Both the position numbers and the translations under genes were made by a program. From CAYPTI01 sp964413525 [NCBI: uncultured bacterium] (GTDB lineage: Bacteria > T1Sed10-126): a stretch of DNA of 10,459 bases. Position 1 is the first letter of the stretch; each line of letters opens with the position of its first letter. The stretch spans positions 1 through 10,459 of the forward strand of contig CAYPTI010000063.1 in the NCBI GenBank assembly GCA_964413525.1, written 5' to 3'. The notes below the pieces were generated by a model. The model saw nothing but the letters and a program-made list of their open reading frames with translations, was not told where the DNA came from and did no database searches. Positions 1 through 5,914 of the stretch are shown here, in pieces.

Positions 1-3
1 AGC

Positions 4-315
4 ATGTCGGATCTGACCGACTTTCAGCAACAATTGTTTCAAACCCTTGAGGAGGTACCGGAGGGAAAGGTGGTCTCCTACGGTCAGCTTGCGGATCTGG
101 TAGGAAGCCCGGGGGCTTCGAGAGCCGTGGGAAGCGCCATGAAGAAGGACGTCGCGGCCGATTATCCCTGCTGGAGGGTGGTCGGTGCCGACGGCAGCCT
201 GCACCCGTCCGCCGTGGGGGACGAGGACGAACAGCGCCGCCGGCTGGAGGAAGAAGGGGTCCCCTTTGTCGACGAGAACACTGTCGACCTGGACCGGGCC
301 GCCTACGAGAACTAA
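4..315 (+). CDS. MGMT/Atl-family alkyltransferase-like DNA-binding protein
   Basis: A 103-residue protein made of the C-terminal DNA-binding domain of O6-alkylguanine-DNA alkyltransferases. The KVVSYGQLA segment (residues 22-30) and the SRAVGSAM helix (39-46) with the presumed arginine finger R40 are clear. The active-site segment reads YPCWRVVGADG (54-64). True methyltransferases have PCHRV and alkyltransferase-like (Atl) proteins have PWHRV or PWWRV. Here the acceptor-position Cys56 is present, but the following His is Trp57, and the Asn that supports the Asn-His-Cys-Glu network aligns with Asp49. The family flips out alkylated guanine; Atl proteins then flag it for nucleotide-excision repair rather than repairing it. 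Whether Cys56 is reactive cannot be told from sequence. The ATG at position 4 is the first in frame and gives the normal N-terminus for the short form; the ribosome binding site lies outside the window. It sits 15 nt upstream of the cyclo-ligase gene, probably in the same transcript. Confidence 0.9.
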   Translation: MSDLTDFQQQLFQTLEEVPEGKVVSYGQLADLVGSPGASRAVGSAMKKDVAADYPCWRVVGADGSLHPSAVGDEDEQRRRLEEEGVPFVDENTVDLDRAAYEN

Positions 316-330
316 CCGCCGGGAGGGTTG

Positions 331-1071
331 ATGATTTCTCCTGAATCAAGGGAGGCCGTTCGCAGCCGGATTTGGACGGAACTGGAGGAGTCCGGGGAGG
401 CCCGGTTTCCCTTCCCGGTCGAGGGGCGAATTCCGAATTTTCGGGGAGCTGACCGGGCCGCGAAGCGCCTGCTTCGGGAGGACGAATTCCGGGAGGCGTC
501 GGCGGTGAAGATCAACCCGGACTCCCCCCAGCGACCGGTTCGGGAAGGCTTGCTGGAGCGGGGCACCATCCTGTTCATGGCGGTTCCCCGCCTGGCTGAG
601 GAAGCATGTTTTCTCCGCCTGGATCCGTCCTCCATCGAGGATCCCTCCGAGGCCGCGACCCTGAAGGGAAGTCGCCGGTACGGGGAGCCCGTTCATCCGA
701 ACGACCTGCCCCGAATTGACGCCATCGTGACCGGATCGGTCGCGGTGGATGCGGAGGGTCGTCGGCTGGGTAAAGGAGAGGGATACAGCGACCTTGAATT
801 CGGTCTGCTTCGGGAGTGGGACCGGATCGATCCGGAGGTTCCGATCTGGACGACCGTGCACGAGATCCAGGTATGCGACCCCGGAACGTTCTCCGTGGAC
901 CCTCACGACCTGACCCTCTCCGGGTTCACCACCCCCACGAAAACGGTCCGGATCGAGTCCCTGCTTCCCCGCCCCGATGGGATTGATCCGGAGCGGCTCA
1001 CCCCCGATCAGCGGGAATCAATCCCGATCCTGAACCAAATTCCGGACGACAGCCCGGGCCCACGGTCATGA
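331..1071 (+). CDS. 5-formyltetrahydrofolate cyclo-ligase, archaeal/MTHFSD type
   Basis: A 246-residue cytoplasmic protein of the 5-formyltetrahydrofolate cyclo-ligase family, which uses ATP to convert 5-formyl-THF to 5,10-methenyl-THF. The nucleotide/folate signature GKGEGYSDLEF is at residues 147-157, matching the usual GxGxGYYDR-type loop but ending in SDLEF. The N-terminal half contains GRIPNFRGA (about 28-36), then KINPDSPQ (about 60-67) and the AVPRL segment (about 86-90). From memory this combination matches the long haloarchaeal proteins and the N-terminal domain of animal MTHFSD better than the usual ~190-residue bacterial ligase. ATG 331 is preferred over the TTG three bases earlier; GGGAGG at 321-326 lies 4 nt upstream, a short spacing. 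The stop overlaps the next gene's start as ATGA (1068-1071). The family call is firm; true ligase activity, as opposed to another role of this subfamily, is not proven. Confidence 0.87.
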   Translation: MISPESREAVRSRIWTELEESGEARFPFPVEGRIPNFRGADRAAKRLLREDEFREASAVKINPDSPQRPVREGLLERGTILFMAVPRLAEEACFLRLDPSSIEDPSEAATLKGSRRYGEPVHPNDLPRIDAIVTGSVAVDAEGRRLGKGEGYSDLEFGLLREWDRIDPEVPIWTTVHEIQVCDPGTFSVDPHDLTLSGFTTPTKTVRIESLLPRPDGIDPERLTPDQRESIPILNQIPDDSPGPRS

Positions 1072-1898
1072 CGGCCGGACGGCGAACTCACTACCAGGTG
1101 CTCGGGGTTGAATTCGACGCCGATTCGACGGTCATCCGGCGAGCCTACCGGCGACGGGCCCGGGAGGTCCATCCCGATCACCATCCGCCCGAGAACAAGG
1201 ACCGGGCCCGACGGCAGTTCGAACGGCTTCAGAAAGCCTACCGGATCCTCTCCGATTCCCGTCGAAGAGCCCTCTACGATCGAGACCTGTTGAGGCGAGG
1301 ACGAACCGGCTACGGGGTGGGGAAGTTCTGGGCCCACTGGCGGGGGGAACTGAACGATTCCTCCGATCGGCCCGTCCGGAGAACCCGGGCGGAAGAACAG
1401 GTGATGGATTCCTTCGAAGCCGACTGGCTGGAGGAACGGTACGGGGGCACCTCCAACCACCGGGAACGGTTCCGCCGGCACCTCAACTACGGCAAACTCC
1501 ACCTGTCCCAGGGCAACCTGGATCAGGCCGAGGGGGAGTTTCTGACCGCTCACCAGTTCTGTCACAACAACATCCTCTGCACTTATTACATCGGGATGTG
1601 CTACGAACGACGCGGGAACTTTGAGGAGGCCGTCAACCGGTACGAACGGGCGGTTCAGATCGGTGCCTCCCGTTCCCAGCCCTACCTCAACAAATGTCTG
1701 GAGCTACGGTCCCACCTGATCCGGTTGCTCGAGGATCTCGGGGAGTCCGACCGGGCCCGGGAGCACCGGTTGCTGCGCAGGGAGATCAGGCAGCGCACGG
1801 GTCTTTCGGACTGGATGGGGGAGGAGCCCCGCCCGGTTGAATCCGACTCTGGATCCGCGTGGGTCTGGTTGCGGGAACGGGTTTTCGGAAGTCGCTAG
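1068..1898 (+). CDS. J-domain protein with C-terminal TPR-like repeats
   Basis: A 276-residue protein with an N-terminal J domain (about residues 6-72): HYQVLGV opens it, the Hsp70-stimulating tripeptide H35-P36-D37 is intact, and FERLQKAYRILSD followed by RRALYD closes it. There is no Gly/Phe linker, zinc-finger domain or DnaJ C-terminal substrate domain, so it is a class C (type III) J protein, not canonical DnaJ. Residues about 140-245 hold helical repeats of TPR type (NYGKLHLSQGNLDQAEGEF; YIGMCYERRGNFEEAVNRYERAV), suggesting a specific client or partner. No signal peptide or membrane segment is visible. The start ATG lies in an ATGA overlap with the cyclo-ligase gene and has no clear Shine-Dalgarno sequence, so translation probably depends on coupling. 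The expected role is recruiting DnaK to a TPR-bound partner; the partner is unknown. No convincing rho-independent terminator follows in 1899-1984. Confidence 0.9.
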   Translation: MTAGRRTHYQVLGVEFDADSTVIRRAYRRRAREVHPDHHPPENKDRARRQFERLQKAYRILSDSRRRALYDRDLLRRGRTGYGVGKFWAHWRGELNDSSDRPVRRTRAEEQVMDSFEADWLEERYGGTSNHRERFRRHLNYGKLHLSQGNLDQAEGEFLTAHQFCHNNILCTYYIGMCYERRGNFEEAVNRYERAVQIGASRSQPYLNKCLELRSHLIRLLEDLGESDRAREHRLLRREIRQRTGLSDWMGEEPRPVESDSGSAWVWLRERVFGSR

Positions 1899-1984
1899 CC
1901 CGGAATCCGTTCCCGGCGGTGAGTTGTCCTCCGGGCAGTCCGTACCATCGTGGTCGGAACGCCGGAACCGGTCGGGGAGGGAAG

Positions 1985-2530
1985 CTACTGGGAGTCCAGG
2001 TTGAGGCGGATCTGGCAGGCGTCGTCCCCACGGGTCACGCACCGGGGCTGGTTGAGCGTGACGGGGGTTGAATAGAGGCTGGCCGTCCCCTCCAGCAGTC
2101 CCTCCACCAGCGCGCAGAGGTCGTCCCGGGAGGGAAATCGAACCGACAGCTGTCCCTCGTCGTCCGTGAGGACCTGTAAGTCCGGGAACTGAATTCCGGG
2201 ATATTGCTTCTTCAGCCGGGGCAAGATTCGCAGGGGAATGTCTTCCAGAAGTTCCTGGAAGGATTCGTAATCGTGGTACAGCCAGGGATGACGCCGTTTG
2301 AGTTCGGGGATCCATTTTTTTCCGAGCCACCGGAAGGTTTTGCGCCGCGACCGGTTCAGGACCTCGCCGGTCCCTTCGACCAGGGCGCTCCATTCGTCCC
2401 AGGTGTAGTTGGCGAGGTCTTCGTACTGGGCTCGAAGCCCCCTGAAGTTTCGGATCTGATTCCACACGGAGGCGCTTATTTCTTCCTCAAGGACGGTCCG
2501 CGTGAGGTTGAAGAACACTCCTTTGAACAA
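1985..2530 (-). CDS. H-NOX-like (HNOB) protein lacking the heme histidine, three conserved-position cysteines
   Basis: A 181-residue protein whose length and layout fit the heme NO/O2-binding (H-NOX, HNOB) fold. The start LFKGVFFN, the central helices, FPSRDDL, the glycine-containing helix ALVEGLLEG (140-148) and the C-terminal strand ACQIRL all align by eye with H-NOX proteins. The proximal heme histidine (His102 in Thermoanaerobacter) falls on a leucine in EDIPLRILPRL (96-106), and the Y-x-S-x-R heme-propionate motif is degraded to FPSRD. Cys139, Cys164 and Cys172 are present; Vibrio/Shewanella H-NOX proteins bind structural, redox-sensitive zinc through cysteines at these positions plus a histidine near 161, which is Gln161 here. 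The TTG start at 2530-2528 is supported by GGAGGTG at 2545-2539 on the minus strand with 8-nt spacing. A V4R-type small-molecule-binding domain is the alternative reading of the C-terminus. No DNA-binding or output domain is attached. It diverges from the heme operon. Confidence 0.78.
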   Translation of the reverse strand: MFKGVFFNLTRTVLEEEISASVWNQIRNFRGLRAQYEDLANYTWDEWSALVEGTGEVLNRSRRKTFRWLGKKWIPELKRRHPWLYHDYESFQELLEDIPLRILPRLKKQYPGIQFPDLQVLTDDEGQLSVRFPSRDDLCALVEGLLEGTASLYSTPVTLNQPRCVTRGDDACQIRLNLDSQ

Positions 2531-2568
2531 TCGGACGACACCTCCGAATCATACCGGGAATCGGGGGT

Positions 2569-2587
2569 TGAGTCGGATTCAGACTCA
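2569..2587. promoter_or_regulatory. perfect inverted repeat TGAGTC-N7-GACTCA, possible operator
   Basis: A 6-bp perfect inverted repeat with a 7-nt spacer (GGATTCA) lies between the divergent H-NOX-like and hemX genes, just downstream of the candidate minus-strand -10 box. Its position fits an operator for a dimeric regulator or a small leader-RNA hairpin. It is a single copy, and no regulator gene is adjacent, so function is a guess. Confidence 0.35.
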
Positions 2588-2608
2588 GAATGTTCCCCCG
2601 CCAATCCC

Positions 2609-2636
2609 ATTCTACCGCCCCAGAGTCCGACTGCAA
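2609..2636 (-). promoter_or_regulatory. candidate sigma-70-type promoter for the H-NOX-like gene
   Basis: On the minus strand TTGCAG (2636-2631) is followed after 16 nt by TAGAAT (2614-2609), a 5/6 match to the -10 consensus with a 3/6 match at -35. Transcription would begin near 2602, leaving a leader of about 70 nt that contains the inverted repeat at 2569-2587 and the GGAGGTG ribosome binding site. This is a consensus match by eye only. Confidence 0.4.
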
Positions 2637-2678
2637 AACCGCCCTTTGCTCGTTCGTCCCTGCCTGCTAACCGGGTGA

Positions 2679-2708
2679 TTGGTCCGGCACCCCACAACGG
2701 ATAGGATA
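2679..2708 (+). promoter_or_regulatory. weak candidate promoter for the hem operon
   Basis: TTGGTC (2679-2684) and TAGGAT (2703-2708) are separated by 18 nt; the overlapping GATAAT (2705-2710) is an alternative -10. Both boxes are imperfect, but this AT-richer patch (2701-2713) stands out in a GC-rich region and lies about 70 nt upstream of the hemX start, on the correct strand. Some promoter for the long downstream operon should lie in 2531-2775. Confidence 0.3.
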
Positions 2709-2753
2709 ATAATCCGTATGCAGGATCGGTACACTTTTGCGGGAACGATTGGA

Positions 2754-2766
2754 TCCCCGCCGGGGA
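2754..2766 (+). promoter_or_regulatory. hairpin pairing the hemX ribosome binding site
   Basis: TCCCC (2754-2758), loop GCC, GGGGA (2762-2766). The right arm is most of the GGGGAG Shine-Dalgarno sequence (2762-2767) of the membrane-protein gene starting at 2776, so a 5-bp all-but-one-GC stem would sequester it in the mRNA. It could limit translation of the first gene of the heme operon. The stem is short and may be chance in GC-rich DNA. Confidence 0.35.
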
Positions 2767-2775
2767 GCGATTCGC

Positions 2776-3603
2776 ATGGGACCACCCCTGGTCGCTGGTT
2801 GGTTGTTGACCGCTGTTATAGCCCTGTCGGTCGTCCTGTACTGGTGGAGCTGGAGGCGACCTCAGCAGCTCACCACGGGGCCCGGGATCGCGGTGCTCAC
2901 GGGTGGATTGGGAGCGTGGGTTGTCTACCTCGGGTGGTTCGTAACCCGGATGACCGACGTTCCCCTCCGCAGCCTGCACGAAGTGTTCGTGGCCTACGGG
3001 ATCAGCGTGCTCGTGATGTATCTGATCGTGGCTCGGCTGCACGACCTTCGGCGGCTGGGAACCCTCGTTTCACCCCTGGTCCTGGTGATTCTTGTGCTGG
3101 CCATGGTGGCGTACCCGGATTCCGCTCCCGGGTCGGCCGCCGATCCGCTCGCGTACTGGGCCGGAGGCCATGTGCTGGCCCTGACCCTGGGATACGGGGG
3201 ATTAACCGTTTGCTTTCTCTGTGCGGTCCGGTACCTGTGGGCGGATCGTCAGCTCCAGGCGTCCCGGGTCGACGAACACCTGGTCCGGGCCCCGTCGCTC
3301 GAGGATCTGGATCGGGGTCTTTACCGGAGCCTCACCCTCGGGCTGGGATTTCTTCTTGTGGGGTTGGCGGTGGGGGGGCTTCAGGCCTACGGATCGGGCA
3401 ACTGGGGCTGGAGGCTGGTTCTTGATCCGAACGTTCTGGGAACCGTGGTGACCGGGCTCGTGTTTGGTATCATATACGTTCTGCGCCGACAGTCCCTGTT
3501 TACCAACCGTCGCATCGTTCATCTGTCCATCGCCGGATTTTTGTTGATCGCATGCATGTTTTTGCTGATGAACGTGTATCGACAGGCGCATCTTTTTTCA
3601 TGA
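2776..3603 (+). CDS. hemX: CcsA/HemX-family cytochrome c assembly-like membrane protein
   Basis: A 275-residue integral membrane protein with about eight hydrophobic segments (near residues 6-26, 37-56, 68-88, 95-113, 131-155, 195-215, 222-240, 247-267). This matches the CcsA/HemX family, and the size equals that of Bacillus HemX. Histidines at 68 (SLHE), 132 (GGHVL) and 249 (IVHLS) sit in membrane segments, as in the family. The Trp-rich heme-handling motif is reduced to NWGWRLVLDP (209-218), closer to HemX-type than to cytochrome c synthase CcsA. Bacillus HemX lowers the level of glutamyl-tRNA reductase, and position directly upstream of hemA favours that role; a part in cytochrome c maturation is possible, but no ResB or other cyt c gene is seen. 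ATG 2776 is chosen over an upstream TTG at 2737 because GGGGAG (2762-2767) lies 8 nt before it and the N-terminus then begins at the first membrane segment. Confidence 0.82.
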   Translation: MGPPLVAGWLLTAVIALSVVLYWWSWRRPQQLTTGPGIAVLTGGLGAWVVYLGWFVTRMTDVPLRSLHEVFVAYGISVLVMYLIVARLHDLRRLGTLVSPLVLVILVLAMVAYPDSAPGSAADPLAYWAGGHVLALTLGYGGLTVCFLCAVRYLWADRQLQASRVDEHLVRAPSLEDLDRGLYRSLTLGLGFLLVGLAVGGLQAYGSGNWGWRLVLDPNVLGTVVTGLVFGIIYVLRRQSLFTNRRIVHLSIAGFLLIACMFLLMNVYRQAHLFS

Positions 3604-3633
3604 ATGACGATTTCCTGTCGGTCTTTCCGGGTT

Positions 3634-3652
3634 GACCGGGTTGCGGCCGGTC
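3634..3652 (+). promoter_or_regulatory. hairpin immediately upstream of the hemA ribosome binding site
   Basis: GACCGG (3634-3639) and CCGGTC (3647-3652) form a perfect 6-bp stem with a 7-nt loop in the 64-nt gap between hemX and hemA. The stem abuts GGGAGG (3653-3658), the hemA Shine-Dalgarno sequence. It could insulate or tune hemA translation, or protect the 5' end of a processed mRNA. There is no U-run, so it is not an intrinsic terminator. Confidence 0.35.
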
Positions 3653-3667
3653 GGGAGGTGGGAATAG

Positions 3668-4942
3668 GTGGAACTCTGGACCGTGGGACTGAATCACCGC
3701 ACCGCCCCGGTTGAAGTCCGGGAGCGGCTGGCTCCCGACTCGGTACATGTTCACTCGGTGCTGCGCCGTCTGTACAAGGAGGACCTGATCAAGGAAGGGG
3801 TCCTGCTGAGCACCTGCAACCGGGTCGAACTCTACAGTCACGGCGGACCCTCCGCCACCGACCCCACCGATCCGTTCCGACGGTACTGTGAGATGATCGA
3901 CGTTCCCTTCGACGAGGTGGATCCTCACCTGTACGAGCACAATCACCTGCGGGCCGTCCAGCACTGCTTCGAAGTCGCCGGAAGCTTGAATTCCATGGTC
4001 GTCGGGGAACCCCAGATCCTGGGTCAGGTCAAGGAAGCCTATGACATCGCCCGGGAGGGCGGGTACTGCGGCAAGTACCTCCACCAGATGTTTCAGGAGT
4101 CCTTCCGGGTGGCCAAACAGATCCGGTCCCGAACCCGGATCAACGAATTCCCCGCCTCGGTGGGTTCGGCCGCCGTCACCCTGGCCGATCAGATTTACGG
4201 CGATCTGGCCTCCAAGTCGGTCCTCCTGGTCGGCGGCGGGGAGATGAGTGAGCTGTGTCTCCGACACCTCCGCTCGGAGGGTGTCACCTCCACCGCGGTG
4301 GTTAACCGGACCGAACAACGGGCCCGGGAACTGGCGGACGAGTTCGGCGGTCGGGCCGGTTCCCTGAGCCGGCTGGACGAGTTCCTCGTCGACGCCGACA
4401 TCGTGATCACCTCAACCGGTTCCTCGGACCCCGTCGTTCAGCGGGACGAACTCACCGACACGCTCCGCAGCCGGGGCTCCAGCCCGTTATTCATTATCGA
4501 CATCGCCGTCCCCCGGGACGTCGATCCCGCGGTCGCCTCGATGGAAAACGTCTACCTGTACGACATCGACAACCTCGAATCGGTGGTTCGTCAGAACATG
4601 TCCCGCCGTCAGGAAGAGTCCGATCGGGCCCACGAGATCGTCCTGGACGCCGTGGATCAGTTCGAGGAATGGCTCAAGACCCAGGACGTCAGCCCCCTGA
4701 TCCGGGAATTAAAGCAGGAGGTTTACCAGCTGGTGGAGTCGGAATTGCGCGAACAGATCAACGAGGACGGCCGGTCGGTGAACCGGGCCGACCTCCAGCT
4801 GGCCGCCCACCGGATTACCAACAAGTTGCTGGACGAACCCCTCAACGTGCTGAAGGAAAAGGCGATCGAGGGAAAGACCGAGTCGATCTCCATGGTCAGC
4901 GAAATGTTTGATCTGGAGCAGACCCTGGACCGCGGTGCCTGA
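3668..4942 (+). CDS. hemA: glutamyl-tRNA reductase
   Basis: A 424-residue enzyme of full family length. It reduces glutamyl-tRNA(Glu) with NADPH to glutamate-1-semialdehyde, the first committed step of C5-pathway tetrapyrrole synthesis. Visible features are GLNHRTAPVEVRE (7-19), STCNRVELY with the catalytic Cys50, GEPQILGQVK (near 113-122), the NADPH-binding LLVGGGEMSELCLRHL (near 185-200), NRTEQRARELA, a TSTGS turn, and a long helical C-terminal dimerisation region. It starts with GTG at 3668, supported by GGGAGGTG (3653-3660) 7 nt upstream and by the perfect N-terminus MELWTVGLNHRTAP. It follows hemX by 64 nt and precedes hemC by 18 nt. The next enzyme, glutamate-1-semialdehyde aminomutase (hemL), is not in this window. 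The hemX-like gene and hairpin upstream are candidate control points. Confidence 0.98.
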   Translation: MELWTVGLNHRTAPVEVRERLAPDSVHVHSVLRRLYKEDLIKEGVLLSTCNRVELYSHGGPSATDPTDPFRRYCEMIDVPFDEVDPHLYEHNHLRAVQHCFEVAGSLNSMVVGEPQILGQVKEAYDIAREGGYCGKYLHQMFQESFRVAKQIRSRTRINEFPASVGSAAVTLADQIYGDLASKSVLLVGGGEMSELCLRHLRSEGVTSTAVVNRTEQRARELADEFGGRAGSLSRLDEFLVDADIVITSTGSSDPVVQRDELTDTLRSRGSSPLFIIDIAVPRDVDPAVASMENVYLYDIDNLESVVRQNMSRRQEESDRAHEIVLDAVDQFEEWLKTQDVSPLIRELKQEVYQLVESELREQINEDGRSVNRADLQLAAHRITNKLLDEPLNVLKEKAIEGKTESISMVSEMFDLEQTLDRGA

Positions 4943-4960
4943 GGGGATCGGGGCGGGCTC

Positions 4961-5869
4961 ATGATTCTTCGTGTAGGCAGCCGGGACAGCCTGCTGGCCC
5001 GGAGACAGGCCGAACCCATCGTGGAGGATCTGGATGACGTGGAGGGAGTTCGGGCCGACCTGGTCACCCGGTCCTCGGAAGGGGATTTGAAACGGGATCT
5101 CCGGCTCGACGAGTTCGATCAGACCGGCGTGTTTACCAGGGACCTGGATCAGGCGATCCGGTCTGGGGACCTTGATGCCGCCGTCCACAGCCTGAAGGAT
5201 TGTCCCACCGACTGGCCCGAGGACCTTGTGCTCGCCGCGGTCCCTCCGCGGGCCACTCCCTTCGACATGCTGGTGGGCCTGGATACCCCCGATCTGTCGG
5301 AACTGGAGCGGGGAACCGTAATCGGTACCAGCAGCAACCGCCGGCGGGCCAATCTGCTCCACCTGAACGAGGATGTTGTGGTTGAGGAATGTCGCGGGAA
5401 CGTGCCCACCCGGATGGAAAAGTTGTTCGACGAGGATTCCTCCTACGACGCCCTGGTGCTGGCCGCGGCCGGTCTGGAACGGATCGGAATGGAGGAAATC
5501 ACCGCCCGGATCTTTCGGCTGGAGGAGATGCTTCCGGCGGCCGGCCAGGGTGCCCTGGCGGTGGTTGCTCATCGGGACAACGAAGAAGTGCGGTCGGTTC
5601 TGGAGGAACTCGATCACCCGCCTTCCCGGATGACGATTACGGCGGAACGAACCCTGCTCAACCGGCTGGAAGCCGGCTGTCAGGCCCCCCTCGGGACGCT
5701 CGCCCGGATTCAGAACGGAGATCTGCTGCTGAAGGCCCAGGTGACCCATCCGGACGGCGACCGTCGCATCGAGGACGAAATCGAGGGACCGACCCGTGAG
5801 GCGGAGTCGCTGGGGCGACGGCTGGCCGACCGACTGCTGGATCGGGGAGCCTCGGACTTCATCCCATGA
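4961..5869 (+). CDS. hemC: hydroxymethylbilane synthase (porphobilinogen deaminase)
   Basis: A 302-residue cytoplasmic enzyme that joins four porphobilinogens into hydroxymethylbilane on a covalently bound dipyrromethane primer. The N-terminus LRVGSRDSLLARRQ, GVFTRDLDQAI, AVHSLKDCPTD with the catalytic Asp80 (Asp84 in E. coli), IGTSSNRRRANLL, ECRGNVPTRMEKL, LPAAGQGALAV and EAGCQAPLG with the cofactor-attachment Cys240 are all present and in order. The usual KDVPT reads KDCPT, an unusual Cys next to the catalytic Asp. ATG 4961 gives the standard family N-terminus; the G-rich GAGGGGATCGGGGCGGG stretch before it is only a loose Shine-Dalgarno sequence. It is the third gene of the hem operon. hemB, which makes its substrate, is absent from the window. 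Confidence 0.98.
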   Translation: MILRVGSRDSLLARRQAEPIVEDLDDVEGVRADLVTRSSEGDLKRDLRLDEFDQTGVFTRDLDQAIRSGDLDAAVHSLKDCPTDWPEDLVLAAVPPRATPFDMLVGLDTPDLSELERGTVIGTSSNRRRANLLHLNEDVVVEECRGNVPTRMEKLFDEDSSYDALVLAAAGLERIGMEEITARIFRLEEMLPAAGQGALAVVAHRDNEEVRSVLEELDHPPSRMTITAERTLLNRLEAGCQAPLGTLARIQNGDLLLKAQVTHPDGDRRIEDEIEGPTREAESLGRRLADRLLDRGASDFIP

Positions 5870-5893
5870 ATCCGTACGGTACGTGCGGCCGTG

Positions 5894-5913
5894 GTCCGGA
5901 CGGGAGACCGGAC
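5894..5913 (+). promoter_or_regulatory. hairpin presenting the cobA-hemD ribosome binding site in its loop
   Basis: GTCCGG (5894-5899) and CCGGAC (5908-5913) form a perfect 6-bp stem; the 8-nt loop ACGGGAGA carries the GGGAG Shine-Dalgarno sequence 8 nt before ATG 5915. A second short palindrome, CCGTACGG, is at 5872-5879 just after the hemC stop. The structure could regulate translation of the branch-point enzyme or may be chance in GC-rich DNA. Confidence 0.35.
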
Positions 5914-5914
5914 G

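Noticed and set aside
1899-1984. Possible bidirectional terminator between the convergent genes (CCGGAA near 1900 against TTCCCGG)
   Set aside because: The stem needs a bulge, has a 4-nt loop and no T-run on either strand; not convincing enough to annotate.
2679-3425. Plus-strand frame overlapping the hemX-like gene in another reading frame
   Set aside because: Arg/Gly/Pro-rich shadow of the membrane-protein gene; the hydrophobic frame with eight membrane segments and a ribosome binding site is the real one.
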